DNA from: an uncultured Eubacteriales bacterium
Lineage (GTDB): Bacteria > Bacillota > Clostridia > Oscillospirales > Acutalibacteraceae
Length of the DNA stretch: 64,000 bases
Direction of reading: 5' to 3'
Assembly (NCBI GenBank): GCA_934630515.1
Contig: CAKTVV010000013.1
Location: 1-64,000 of the forward strand
The first letter of the stretch is position 1. The number at the start of each line of letters is the position of its first letter. The translations under genes and the position numbers were made by a program. Positions 26,308 through 34,672 of the stretch are shown piece after piece. The notes under the pieces were generated by a model. That model worked only from the letters and a program-made list of their open reading frames with translations, was not told where the DNA came from and made no database searches.

Positions 26308-28548
26308 ATGAAACAGATTTTGAAAACCATGGCGGCGCTTTCTCTGGTTCTCTGTCTGCTGCTGTCCGTCTGGACGGTGTCGGCAGCCAAGTACGAATTC
26401 AAGGACGGCGTGGTTCCCGGCGACTGGGCGGTGCAGAACGATAAGGATACCCTGACCGCCACCGATATTCTGCAGCCGGTGAACCCCAACGCTACGCAGG
26501 AGGCACGCAATCTGTATGCCTACCTGTGCGCACTGACCGATAGCCAGCAGCTGCTGGTGGGGCAGTTCGATATCAAGGGCAACGACGAGTTTTACCGGTT
26601 TGTGGCAACGGATCTGGGCTTTAAGCCGGCGCTGTATTCCACCCGGTATAAGCAGGGCACCGATCCGAAGCCGGCATGGGATCCTCAGGATCCCAACAAG
26701 CTCATCAATCAGCCGATCACCTTCAGCAATGTAGAGGCGGTCAATGCGCTGTTCCTCCAGCATTATCAGGAGGGGGCGGTGCTGCTCATCCACGCCGACC
26801 GGGCATACCGGGATACGACGCTGGATCTGCTCATCGGCAACGGGACCTATTCCGATAATCTGGGGATGATCAAGGAATTTGATAAGACCAATCCCGACCG
26901 GAATATGCAGGCGTATGCTCTGTGGCTGGAATATCAGGCGCAGCGCAACGCCGCCCTCAAGGCGCTGGAGGACAGCGGCGTGAAGGCGTATCTGTTCCGG
27001 GAACTGATCGAGTTCAATATGCACGGCTTTTTCGGGGACAGCGACAGTGTGGTGCGGGTGTTCCAGCAGACGGTAGAGAATATGATCGACTACGGTCTGA
27101 CCGGCTTCCTGATGACCTATGCGCCGTCGGCGCACTATGATACGCTCTATGCCAACCCCGGCAACGACTATGTGGACGTCTATTCCGTGACGCTCTACTC
27201 CAAGCCGGAGGACAGCGGTCGGTTTAAGGGCACGGCATTTCCCCAATACGATTGGTTCATGAAGACCGGTAAGCCCATCGGCTGCTCGGAGTTTTCCTGC
27301 CGCCGGGGCGAGTCGGAAAAGGCAGCCAGCCAGCCCCGTGCCTCTTGGTTCCTGTCGCTGCAGGATATCCACAGCTTCTGGCCGGGTATCTCCTGGGTCA
27401 ACTGTTGGGGCGACAGCGCCTATTCGCTGGTGAACTCCGGGGAGAGCAACGGCGGAAACGACGACGGCTTGCTGTTCATTGACAGCCCCTTTACGCTGCA
27501 TTTGGGCGAAATCGTGGACTATCAGCATACCGCTTTGACCGCACCCGGCGTTGCGCAGCTGTTCCGGGATGGCGGCGGCAGCGGCGGCTATCAGGGCATG
27601 GAGGAGCGCTCCTATACGGCGCAGGAGCTGAAGGAGCAGGGCATCGACCTGACGGCGGTGCGCTCTGTGCGGCTGAATACCGGGTATGAGATCACCTTCT
27701 ACAGCGGGGCGGATTGCACCGGCGACAGCGTGCGGTATGCACTGTCCCAGAAAAACATTCCGGCGGAGACGGCGGCGGGCTTCCGCTCCTGCACGGTGGG
27801 ACCGGTCACCTGCGTGTCGCTGGAAAAGGACATCTACGCCAGCGATAACGATCAGGATTCATGGAAAGCCAACGACGGCTTCAGCAGCGCCTGGGAGGGC
27901 TCGTTGGGCGCCGACGGTACGGCGTGGCTGTATATCGATATGGAGACACCCTATACCATCAGCCGGTATACGGTGAAGAACGCAGGCTACGCCGGACGTC
28001 CCGAAATGTACAATACGAAGGATTTTCAGTTCCAGTACAGTCAGGACGGGAAAACGTGGATCACGCTGGATACGGTGACGGGAAATGTACTCAGTCAGGT
28101 CACCCGCAATATCCCCGCCACCACGGCACGGTATTTCCGGCTGCTCATTACCGGTGCTAATTCCTATGTTGGCGCCAACGACCGGGATCTGTCTACGGTG
28201 ACGATCGCTGAGTTTGAGCTGTACGGGATCTCTGCCGGCGGGAGCGGCGATACGCCGCAGGATCCGGACGCTCAGCCGGTGATCGACGAGAAGCCGGACG
28301 GTGGGGATACCGCCAATTCGGACGATCCGTCGGCGGAGCCGGACGGGGATACCTCCGACCCCGGCGACAAGACGGAGGACGGAACGAAAACGCCGACCCG
28401 TCGGCGGGTGGTGCGCCAGTCGCAGGTGAGCTACTTCCCCTGGTGGGGGTGGCTGCTGATCGCCGGCGGTGTGCTGGCGGCGGGCGCCGTTGTGGTGATT
28501 CTCATTTTGGTGCTGCGGAAAAAGCGGCAAAACAAGCCGCAGGCATAA
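26308..28548 (+). CDS. Membrane-anchored GH26-like enzyme with F5/8C domain
   Basis: 746 residues. Signal peptide 1-27. Residues about 50-410 resemble GH26 beta-mannanases: LLVGQFD near 80, HADRAY near 168, the acid/base block AYLFRELIEFNMHGFFG near 230 and a second Glu in IGCSEFSC near 327, followed by WVNCWGD. Residues about 505-645 form an F5/8 type C (discoidin) domain: SWKANDGFSSAWEG, FQFQYSQDGKTWITLDTV, ARYFRLLITG and TIAEFELYG. Then an Asp/Pro-rich linker, a helix WWGWLLIAGGVLAAGAVVVI and a KKRQNK tail. It likely cuts a mannan-type glycan at the surface. GAAAGGAG precedes the ATG, 18 bp after the SGNH gene. Confidence 0.78.
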   Translation: MKQILKTMAALSLVLCLLLSVWTVSAAKYEFKDGVVPGDWAVQNDKDTLTATDILQPVNPNATQEARNLYAYLCALTDSQQLLVGQFDIKGNDEFYRFVATDLGFKPALYSTRYKQGTDPKPAWDPQDPNKLINQPITFSNVEAVNALFLQHYQEGAVLLIHADRAYRDTTLDLLIGNGTYSDNLGMIKEFDKTNPDRNMQAYALWLEYQAQRNAALKALEDSGVKAYLFRELIEFNMHGFFGDSDSVVRVFQQTVENMIDYGLTGFLMTYAPSAHYDTLYANPGNDYVDVYSVTLYSKPEDSGRFKGTAFPQYDWFMKTGKPIGCSEFSCRRGESEKAASQPRASWFLSLQDIHSFWPGISWVNCWGDSAYSLVNSGESNGGNDDGLLFIDSPFTLHLGEIVDYQHTALTAPGVAQLFRDGGGSGGYQGMEERSYTAQELKEQGIDLTAVRSVRLNTGYEITFYSGADCTGDSVRYALSQKNIPAETAAGFRSCTVGPVTCVSLEKDIYASDNDQDSWKANDGFSSAWEGSLGADGTAWLYIDMETPYTISRYTVKNAGYAGRPEMYNTKDFQFQYSQDGKTWITLDTVTGNVLSQVTRNIPATTARYFRLLITGANSYVGANDRDLSTVTIAEFELYGISAGGSGDTPQDPDAQPVIDEKPDGGDTANSDDPSAEPDGDTSDPGDKTEDGTKTPTRRRVVRQSQVSYFPWWGWLLIAGGVLAAGAVVVILILVLRKKRQNKPQA

Positions 28549-28577
28549 GCGGCAAGTGAGTAGAAAGGAACAGCGTA

Positions 28578-29546
28578 ATGAACGAGGTCAAGATGTGTGT
28601 CTTTGCCGATCTGCACGATGCGGACGGCTACTATAACCACGCCCCGGAGCGGCTGGAGAAGATCCTCCGCCACGCACAGGAGGAGCAGGTGGATCTGGTG
28701 CTGCACTGCGGCGACCTGTGCCACGGCCCCACGCTGAAGCCGGAGCTGATGAAACAGTGCGATGCCTTTCCGCTGCCGCTGCTTCATTCCATCGGCAACC
28801 ATGAGTGCGACGGCAGCACCTACGAGCAGGTGCTGGCAGCGTATCATATGCCCAAGGGATACTACTACCGGGATGTGCATGGGTATCGGTTTATCGCCTT
28901 TGATGCCGACCAGATGCTGCACCACGGCGAGCTGATCCATTATCAGATGAAGAATTACTGGCATATTCCGGACGGAGGATTGCGGGACGAGACCACCGTC
29001 ATGGATGTGCTGGGGGATGAGCAGATCGCCTGGCTGGAGCAGACCATTATGGACAGCCCGTATCCCTGCGTGCTGTTCGGGCATCATAGCTTTGTGCGGA
29101 TCAAGGACGCTCTGCGCCCGGAGGAGCGGGAGAAGGTGCAGGCAATGATGCGCCGGGTCAACGCCGATAAGCAGCGGGTGCAGCTGGTGATGTGCGGTCA
29201 CTATCATGTGGATTATCTCAATCTCGTGGATAATGTGCCGTATTTCGAGGTCAATTCCGCCAGCAACTACTATATCGGACCTACCCACGACCGATATCCG
29301 GCGGAAATTCTGGAGCAGCATCCCAACGCCCGTCATACCCTCATCCATAACGATCCGGTGCACGCCATCGTGACCCTGCGGGAGGACGGAACGGTGCATA
29401 TCCGTGGGATGAAGTCCAGTTACTTCTGCGGCGTGACGATGGAGAGCCTTGGTCTGCCGCTGGGGGATCCGGATGGACGGCTGATCACGCCGGATGTGCT
29501 GACTGCCTCCTTCAAGCTGGATATGCGGGGACTCGATCAGTTATAA
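28578..29546 (+). CDS. Calcineurin-like metallophosphoesterase
   Basis: 322 residues, no signal peptide. The metallophosphoesterase metal ligands are all visible: MCVFADLHD (D-x-H, residues 10-12), LHCGDLCHG (GD), SIGNHECDG (GNHE), VLFGHHSF and MCGHYHVDYL (GHxH). Two-metal enzymes of this fold cleave phosphomonoesters or diesters; the substrate is unknown. It sits 30 bp after the GH26-like gene and may join that transcript, perhaps acting on a phosphorylated sugar product. A strong terminator follows. Confidence 0.88.
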   Translation: MNEVKMCVFADLHDADGYYNHAPERLEKILRHAQEEQVDLVLHCGDLCHGPTLKPELMKQCDAFPLPLLHSIGNHECDGSTYEQVLAAYHMPKGYYYRDVHGYRFIAFDADQMLHHGELIHYQMKNYWHIPDGGLRDETTVMDVLGDEQIAWLEQTIMDSPYPCVLFGHHSFVRIKDALRPEEREKVQAMMRRVNADKQRVQLVMCGHYHVDYLNLVDNVPYFEVNSASNYYIGPTHDRYPAEILEQHPNARHTLIHNDPVHAIVTLREDGTVHIRGMKSSYFCGVTMESLGLPLGDPDGRLITPDVLTASFKLDMRGLDQL

Positions 29547-29562
29547 GAGCATCGGCTTTCCT

Positions 29563-29594
29563 GCCCGCCGGTATCCAAAGGGATACCGGCGGGC
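29563..29594 (+). terminator. Terminator after phosphoesterase
   Basis: GCCCGCCGGTATCC pairs perfectly with GGATACCGGCGGGC over 14 bp, followed by ATTTTC. Confidence 0.92.
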
Positions 29595-29633
29595 ATTTTC
29601 TGCATTTTTTGGGGCTGTATTTATGATCGGGGG

Positions 29634-29661
29634 TTGAATTTTCCGAATTTTGCGGTATAAT
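29634..29661 (+). promoter_or_regulatory. Promoter of pyk
   Basis: TTGAAT, 16-bp spacer, TATAAT (29656-29661). Confidence 0.65.
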
Positions 29662-29726
29662 GTATTTGTGGAAGATTTGATTTTTACTAAATGCAGCTGA
29701 GTGTTGTGCAGAAAGGGAGAGAGACT

Positions 29727-31139
29727 ATGCGGAAAACGAAAATTGTCTGTACCATCGGACCGGCTTGCTCCGATGAGACGATACTGGAGCAGATGTGCCT
29801 GGCGGGGATGAATGTTGCCCGGCTGAATTTTTCTCACGGTACCCATGAGAGCCATCAGAAGACCATCGATATGCTCACCCGGGTGCGGGATCGGCTGGCG
29901 CTGCCCATTGCCATCATGCTGGATACCAAGGGACCGGAATACCGCATCAAGACCTTCAAGAACGGAAAGGTCACGCTGCATGAGGGCGACACCTTTGCGT
30001 TCACCACCGAGGAGGTCGAGGGGGACGAGACCCGGGTGGCGGTGAACTATAAGGGGCTGAACCAAGATCTGAAGCCCGGCGACCGGGTGCTGCTGAATAA
30101 CGGGCTGATGGCGTTTGAGGTGGAGGAGACCACCGACACCGACGTGATCTGCCGGGTCACCGTCGGCGGCGAGCTGTCCGACCGCAAGAGCATGGCGTTC
30201 CCGGGCAAGGTGCTGCGGCAGGCATACCTCAGCGAGCAGGACAAGCAGGATATCCTGTTCGGCGCTCGCAACGGGGTGGATTTCATCGCCTGCTCCTTTG
30301 TGTCCTGTAAGCAGGATCTGGTGGACATCAAGGAGTTTATGAAGGAAAACGGCATCGAGGACATTGAACTGATCGCCAAGATCGAGAACCGCTCCGGTGT
30401 GGATAATATCGAGGAGATCTGCGAGGAATGCTCCGGTATTATGATCGGACGAGGGGATATGGGGGTGGAGATTCCCTTTGAGGAGCTGCCCGCCATCCAG
30501 AAGCACCTCATCACCGAGTGCCGGATGCTGGGCAAGCGGGTGATCACCGCCACGGAAATGCTGGAGAGCATGATCCACAACGCCCGCCCCACCCGGGCGG
30601 AGATCTCCGACGTGGCGAATGCGGTGTACGACGGCACCAGCGCCGTGATGCTGTCCGGCGAGACGGCGGCGGGTCAGCACCCGGTGCTGGCGGTGCGGAC
30701 GATGGCACGGATCGCCGAGGAGGCGGAGGCGCACATCGACTTTGCCGAATGGTATCGGCAGTTTGAGTTCCGCATCCGCAATACGCTGGACGCCATCTCG
30801 CATGCGACCTGCGGCATGGCGATCGACATCGATGCCCGGGCGATCGCTGTGTGTTCCCTGTCTGGCACCACGGCGCGGATGGTGTCCCGGTTCCGCTGCC
30901 CGGTGGATATTCTGGGGGTCACCATTAACCCCCGTACTTGGCGCAAGTTGGCGCTGTCCTGGGGGGTGACGCCGGTGCTGAGCGATGCCTATGACTCCAT
31001 TGATGTGCTGTTCTATTCCGCCAAGCATCTGGCGCAGACCGCCTTTGGGCTGCAGCCCGGCGACCGGCTGGTGATCACCGGCGGGCAGACCAACGGTCGC
31101 TCCGGCAACACCAACCTGATCAAGATCGAAACCATCTGA
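29727..31139 (+). CDS. pyk: Pyruvate kinase
   Basis: 470 residues from ATG 29727 (AAAGGGAGAG upstream). Glycolytic conversion of phosphoenolpyruvate and ADP to pyruvate and ATP. Conserved blocks: TKIVCTIGPACSD, NVARLNFSHGTHE, LDTKGPEYRI, ELIAKIENRSGVDN with the active-site Lys, IMIGRGDMGVEIP, RVITATEMLESM with RPTRAEISDVANAVYDGTSAVMLSGETAAG, and the C-terminal GQTNGRSGNTNLIKIETI. It lacks the extra PEP-utiliser domain found at the C-terminus in bacilli, so it is of the short type. The alanyl editing gene follows 12 bp later. Confidence 0.96.
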   Translation: MRKTKIVCTIGPACSDETILEQMCLAGMNVARLNFSHGTHESHQKTIDMLTRVRDRLALPIAIMLDTKGPEYRIKTFKNGKVTLHEGDTFAFTTEEVEGDETRVAVNYKGLNQDLKPGDRVLLNNGLMAFEVEETTDTDVICRVTVGGELSDRKSMAFPGKVLRQAYLSEQDKQDILFGARNGVDFIACSFVSCKQDLVDIKEFMKENGIEDIELIAKIENRSGVDNIEEICEECSGIMIGRGDMGVEIPFEELPAIQKHLITECRMLGKRVITATEMLESMIHNARPTRAEISDVANAVYDGTSAVMLSGETAAGQHPVLAVRTMARIAEEAEAHIDFAEWYRQFEFRIRNTLDAISHATCGMAIDIDARAIAVCSLSGTTARMVSRFRCPVDILGVTINPRTWRKLALSWGVTPVLSDAYDSIDVLFYSAKHLAQTAFGLQPGDRLVITGGQTNGRSGNTNLIKIETI

Positions 31140-31151
31140 GAGGACGATTCT

Positions 31152-32321
31152 ATGAAGACCCAGCGCCTGTATGAAACGGATGCCTATTGTCGGGAGTTTA
31201 CCGCCCGGGTGCTGTCCTGTACCCCGGCGGAGGGCGGATATGCGGTGGTGCTGGATAAAACCGCCTTTTTTCCTGAGGGCGGCGGACAGGCGGCGGACAC
31301 CGGCGCTTTAGACAGCGTCGCCGTCACGGATGTGCAGCTGCAGGGGGATACGGTCATTCATATGGCGGCTGACCCGCTGCCGGTGGGGGAGACGGTCACC
31401 GGCAGGATCGACTGGGAGCAGCGGTTTGCCCGGATGCAAAAGCATTCCGGGGAGCATATTGTGTCCGGCTTGATCTGGCGGCGGTACGGGCTTCATAATG
31501 TGGGCTTCCATCTGGGCAGCGAGGATGTAACGCTGGATCTGGACGGTGAGCTGACCCGGCAGCAGCTGGATGAGCTCGAGACGCTGGCGAACCGTGTGGT
31601 GTGGGAGAACCGCCCGGTGCGGGCGTGGTTCCCCACCCCGGAGGAGCTGACAGCGCTGGAATACCGCAGCAAAAAGGCGGTGGAGGGTTCCCTGCGGATT
31701 GTGGAGATAGAGGGGGTGGACCGCTGCGCCTGCTGCGCACCCCATGTGGCCCGCACCGGGGAGATCGGTGCCATCCGTCTGCTGGAGTTTCTGCGGTATA
31801 AGGGCGGTGTGCGGATCCATATGCAGTGCGGGCTGGATGCACTGCTGGAGGGGCGGCTGCACTTTCACGAGGTGACGGCGGCTGCCGCCCGCCTGTCGGT
31901 GAAGCCGACGGAGCTGACCGCTGCGGTGGAGCGGCTGCTGGCGCAGCGGGACGAGCTGTCCCGACAGCTGCGGCAGGAGCGCAGCCGGGCAGCGGCGGCG
32001 TATGCCCGCACCGCCCCGCCGGAGGAGGTGTCGCCGCTGTTTTTGTCCGGGGAGCCGGATAACGCCGCCATGCGGCAGGTGCTGGAACTGCTGCTGGTAC
32101 GGGGCGTGCGTCCCGCCGGGGTGTTTGTGGGAGAGGATCCCCTCGGCTACCGCTTTGCCGCCATGGGCGGCGACGATCTGCCGGGGTTAGCCCGGCGGAT
32201 GAAGGCGCAGCTGGGCAGTCGGGGCGGCGGCTCTGCGGAGATCATTCAGGGGCAGGTGACGGCTCCCGCCGCAGAGATCCGGGCGTTTTGGCGGCAGGAG
32301 ACAGAGCGGATAACGGAATAA
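31152..32321 (+). CDS. AlaX-type alanyl-tRNA editing protein with DHHA1 domain
   Basis: 389 residues resembling the editing half of alanyl-tRNA synthetase. N-terminal FFPEGGGQAADTG, the zinc site HSGEHIVSG (HxxxH, about residue 97) and CACCAPHVA (CxxxH, about 196) which remove Ser or Gly from mischarged tRNA-Ala. A coiled-coil-like stretch (about 255-285) is followed by a DHHA1-like domain. Length fits the long AlaX form. It follows pyk closely and probably shares its promoter. Confidence 0.88.
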   Translation: MKTQRLYETDAYCREFTARVLSCTPAEGGYAVVLDKTAFFPEGGGQAADTGALDSVAVTDVQLQGDTVIHMAADPLPVGETVTGRIDWEQRFARMQKHSGEHIVSGLIWRRYGLHNVGFHLGSEDVTLDLDGELTRQQLDELETLANRVVWENRPVRAWFPTPEELTALEYRSKKAVEGSLRIVEIEGVDRCACCAPHVARTGEIGAIRLLEFLRYKGGVRIHMQCGLDALLEGRLHFHEVTAAAARLSVKPTELTAAVERLLAQRDELSRQLRQERSRAAAAYARTAPPEEVSPLFLSGEPDNAAMRQVLELLLVRGVRPAGVFVGEDPLGYRFAAMGGDDLPGLARRMKAQLGSRGGGSAEIIQGQVTAPAAEIRAFWRQETERITE

Positions 32322-32336
32322 CGGATCGGCATACAG

Positions 32337-32362
32337 GCGCCGGGCTTTGTTAAGCCCGGCGC
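32337..32362 (+). terminator. Terminator of pyk-alaX
   Basis: GCGCCGGGCTT pairs perfectly with AAGCCCGGCGC, then TTTTCCGTTTTTT. Confidence 0.9.
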
Positions 32363-32431
32363 TTTTCCGTTTTTTGCAGCAATTCTTTGCAGCAATTCCG
32401 GAAAAATTTTCCGTTTCATGGATTAAACCGG

Positions 32432-32460
32432 GTCTATTCCGCCGATACTGTACATAGATT
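32432..32460 (+). promoter_or_regulatory. Sigma-E-like promoter of DUF2508-bofA
   Basis: GTCTATT (32432-32438), 14-bp spacer, CATAGATT (32453-32460). The -10 part fits sigma-E well, the -35 part only partly. bofA is sigma-E dependent in B. subtilis. Confidence 0.5.
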
Positions 32461-32486
32461 TGTGAGGAAAGGACAGGAACCGGTCG

Positions 32487-32741
32487 ATGGAAAAGACTTC
32501 ATTGCGTAAGCTGCTGCTGCGGGAGAGCGTGCCGCCGCATCCGATGATTGCGTCCATCCGGGAGGTTTGTGCCCGGATGGATCAGGTGGAGAGCCGCTTT
32601 TCGATGGAAACGGATCCGGATCTGATCGAGGGCTGCATATTTGAGATGGAGTCCCTGCGGGCGCAATATCGGTATTTGCTGCGTTCCGCCCGGGAGCAGG
32701 GGGTGGTGTGCCGGGAGCGCACCCACCTGTGGAATGAATAG
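32487..32741 (+). CDS. DUF2508 family (YaaL-like) protein
   Basis: 84 residues, no signal peptide, largely helical (MIASIREVCARMDQVESRFSMETDPDLIEGCIFEMESLRAQYRYLLRSAREQG). Size, the central DPDLIEGCIFEMESLRAQY-type block and its place directly before bofA match the DUF2508/YaaL family, which sits between recR and bofA in many Firmicutes. Function unknown. The recR gene is not nearby. Cotranscribed with bofA from a sigma-E-like promoter by inference. Confidence 0.8.
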   Translation: MEKTSLRKLLLRESVPPHPMIASIREVCARMDQVESRFSMETDPDLIEGCIFEMESLRAQYRYLLRSAREQGVVCRERTHLWNE

Positions 32742-32757
32742 GAGGCGTAGAGAAGCG

Positions 32758-33027
32758 ATGGAAGTATGGCTCAAGGCGGCGCTGGCGGTGTTTGGTGCAG
32801 GGGCGGGACTGTGCGTGCTGATCGCCGCCGTCAGGACCCGTAAGCCGGTGCGCTGTCTGCTCGGCTCCGGGCTGCAGGGGCTGTGCGCTCTGGGGCTGGT
32901 GGATCTGTTGGGGGCGTTCACCGGTGTGTCGCTGGGGTTCAGCTGGTTCTCCGCCGGAATCTGCTTCGGGCTGGGGATGCCCGGTGTCATCGGCGTATTG
33001 ATGGCAAAGCTGATGATGGGAGTATAG
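32758..33027 (+). CDS. bofA: Pro-sigma-K processing inhibitor BofA
   Basis: 89 residues from ATG 32758 (AGGAGG 12 bp upstream). An integral membrane protein: helices at about 5-23 and 38-58, and the conserved C-terminal hydrophobic FSWFSAGICFGLGMPGVIGVLMAKLM region typical of BofA. In B. subtilis it holds the SpoIVFB protease inactive in the outer forespore membrane until the forespore signals, so it times sigma-K activation. The 17-bp gap from DUF2508 marks one operon, closed by a terminator. Confidence 0.9.
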   Translation: MEVWLKAALAVFGAGAGLCVLIAAVRTRKPVRCLLGSGLQGLCALGLVDLLGAFTGVSLGFSWFSAGICFGLGMPGVIGVLMAKLMMGV

Positions 33028-33054
33028 CCCCATCGGATACGAAGGGTAAGCACG

Positions 33055-33081
33055 GGCGCAGTTCGTTGGGCGGACTGCGCC
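33055..33081 (+). terminator. Terminator of bofA
   Basis: GGCGCAGT pairs with ACTGCGCC, followed by TTTTT. Confidence 0.85.
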
Positions 33082-33097
33082 TTTTTGCATTTTGTGG

Positions 33098-33126
33098 TTG
33101 CAATCCGACGAAAACCGTGGTATACT
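33098..33126 (+). promoter_or_regulatory. Promoter of yebC
   Basis: TTGCAA (33098-33103), 17-bp spacer, TATACT (33121-33126). Confidence 0.75.
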
Positions 33127-33161
33127 GTTGGATGAATTTATGTACGTAAGGGGTTTTTTCC

Positions 33162-33899
33162 ATGTCAGGACATTCCAAATGGAACAATATTAAGCGCAAG
33201 AAAGAAAAGACCGACGGTCAGAAGGCCAAGGTCTTTACCAAAATGGGACGGGAGATCGCCGTGGCGGTCAAGGAGGGCGGCAGCGCCGACCCGGCGTCCA
33301 ACTCCAAGCTGAAGGATGCCATCGCCAAGGCAAAGGCGAATAACGTCCCCAACGACAACATTGAGCGGATCATCAAAAAGGCGGCGGGCGACGGCGACGC
33401 CAACAACTATGAGGCGCTGCAGTATGAGGGCTACGGCCCCAGCGGCATCGCCGTTATCGTGGAGACGCTGACGGATAACCGCAACCGTACCGCCGGCGAC
33501 CTGCGGCACTATTTCGATAAGTGCGGCGGTAATCTGGGACAGACCGGCTGCGTGGGCTTTATGTTCAATAAGCGGGGCAAGCTGGTGATCGAGTCCGAGG
33601 GTCTGGACGAGGACAAGGTGATGGAGGACGCTCTGGAGGTCGGCGCAGCAGACTTTGCGGCGGACGAGGATGTGTTTGAGATCACCACCGAGCCGGAGGA
33701 TTTCTCGGCGGTGCGGGACGATCTGGAGGCAAAGGGCTACTCCTTTGTGCTGGCGGAGGTGCAGATGGTGCCGGATGTGCTGACGGCGATCACCGACCCG
33801 GAGGCGGCGCAGAATATGGAAAAGCTGCTGGATCTGCTGGAGGATAACGACGACGTGCAGGATGTCTGGCACAACTGGGATCGTCCGGACGAGGATTAA
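33162..33899 (+). CDS. yebC: YebC/PmpR family DNA-binding regulator
   Basis: 245 residues, the usual length. Begins MSGHSKWNNIKRKKEKTDGQKAKVFTKMGREI, the diagnostic YebC N-terminus, with NVPNDNIERIIKKAAG, YEGYGPSGIAVIVETLTDNRNRT, DLRHYFDKCGGNLGQTGCVGFMF and the C-terminal LLDLLEDNDDVQDVWHN. Known members are either transcription regulators or factors helping ribosomes through proline-rich stretches; which applies here cannot be told from sequence. Monocistronic, with its own promoter and a long terminator. Confidence 0.95.
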   Translation: MSGHSKWNNIKRKKEKTDGQKAKVFTKMGREIAVAVKEGGSADPASNSKLKDAIAKAKANNVPNDNIERIIKKAAGDGDANNYEALQYEGYGPSGIAVIVETLTDNRNRTAGDLRHYFDKCGGNLGQTGCVGFMFNKRGKLVIESEGLDEDKVMEDALEVGAADFAADEDVFEITTEPEDFSAVRDDLEAKGYSFVLAEVQMVPDVLTAITDPEAAQNMEKLLDLLEDNDDVQDVWHNWDRPDED

Positions 33900-33910
33900 A
33901 GGGACAAAGA

Positions 33911-33943
33911 AGCGGCTGTCACACAGCGTGTGTGACAGCCGCT
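33911..33943. terminator. Terminator between yebC and ygjV-like gene
   Basis: AGCGGCTGTCACAC pairs perfectly with GTGTGACAGCCGCT, then TTTTCC; serves convergent genes. Confidence 0.92.
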
Positions 33944-33955
33944 TTTTCCGTTGCT

Positions 33956-34492
33956 TTATTGCGGTCCGGTATGACGGGAGCGTTTCCGAATGGTGTGGAT
34001 GCGCACCAGCGCCACCACCAGCGACAGCAGCGTGAACCCCTCGCAGACGATGCCGGCGACGGAGCCGATGCAGGCGTTGTATATCAGCCAGGAGGTGGAG
34101 GTGGCGAGAATGATCCAGCGCATCCGCACGGTGTCGGTGCAGCCGTAGGCATAGGTGGACAGCACCTTAGCGACGGCGATCAGCAGGCTCTTCGGGCCGC
34201 TCCATGTCACCAGCGAGAACAGCACGAAGCCGGCGCTGAACAGCGCCCGGGAGAGGGTGGTCTTTTTCCCCTTTTCTACCTGATAGGAAAACACGTAATT
34301 GCGCACACAGCCCACAAAATTCATGGCGGTGCCGGTGTAGGCGCCCAGCAGCAGATACTGTATCCCGAAGAGAAATTCATTCATGGTGCGCAGAAACAGG
34401 ATACGCTTATGCGTCTTGCACTGAAACGATAGAACGCTGGCGAGTATGCCGAGGAACCCCAGCCCCTGTATCAGCCAATCCAGGACAGTCAT
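33956..34492 (-). CDS. YgjV family membrane protein
   Basis: 178 residues from ATG 34492, preferred over 34498 because AAGGG is 7 bp before it. Five to six hydrophobic helices are spread evenly (LIQGLGFLGILASVLSF, FGIQYLLLGAYTG, FVLFSLV, SLLIAVAKVLSTYAYG, WLIYNACIGSVAGIV). N-terminal QCKTHKRILFLRTMNEFLFGIQYLLLGAYTGTAMN matches the YgjV family of integral membrane proteins, function unknown. It has a consensus-like promoter of its own. Confidence 0.8.
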   Translation of the reverse strand: MTVLDWLIQGLGFLGILASVLSFQCKTHKRILFLRTMNEFLFGIQYLLLGAYTGTAMNFVGCVRNYVFSYQVEKGKKTTLSRALFSAGFVLFSLVTWSGPKSLLIAVAKVLSTYAYGCTDTVRMRWIILATSTSWLIYNACIGSVAGIVCEGFTLLSLVVALVRIHTIRKRSRHTGPQ

Positions 34493-34530
34493 GTGCATAC
34501 CCTTCTTTCCCCGCTGTATTTCCGCCGTTC

Positions 34531-34559
34531 ATCATACGCTGATCGGGAGGAAGTGTCAA
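34531..34559 (-). promoter_or_regulatory. Promoter of ygjV-like gene
   Basis: Minus strand TTGACA (34559-34554), 17-bp spacer, TATGAT (34536-34531). The IS end begins about 70 bp upstream. Confidence 0.8.
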
Positions 34560-34672
34560 GATGGAGGATTGGTGCAAAAAAATGTAAAAATGTTGAATAC
34601 AGCAAAAGTCCCCGCCGCTCCGAACGTGAAGTGACCCCAAAAAGTTAGACAAAGAATAAGGGAAAAAACTGT

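Noticed and set aside
18995..27528. Very long minus-strand open frames opposite the SGNH and GH26-like genes
   Set aside because: They are antisense shadows produced by GC-rich biased codons; plus-strand products have signal peptides, motifs and ribosome sites.
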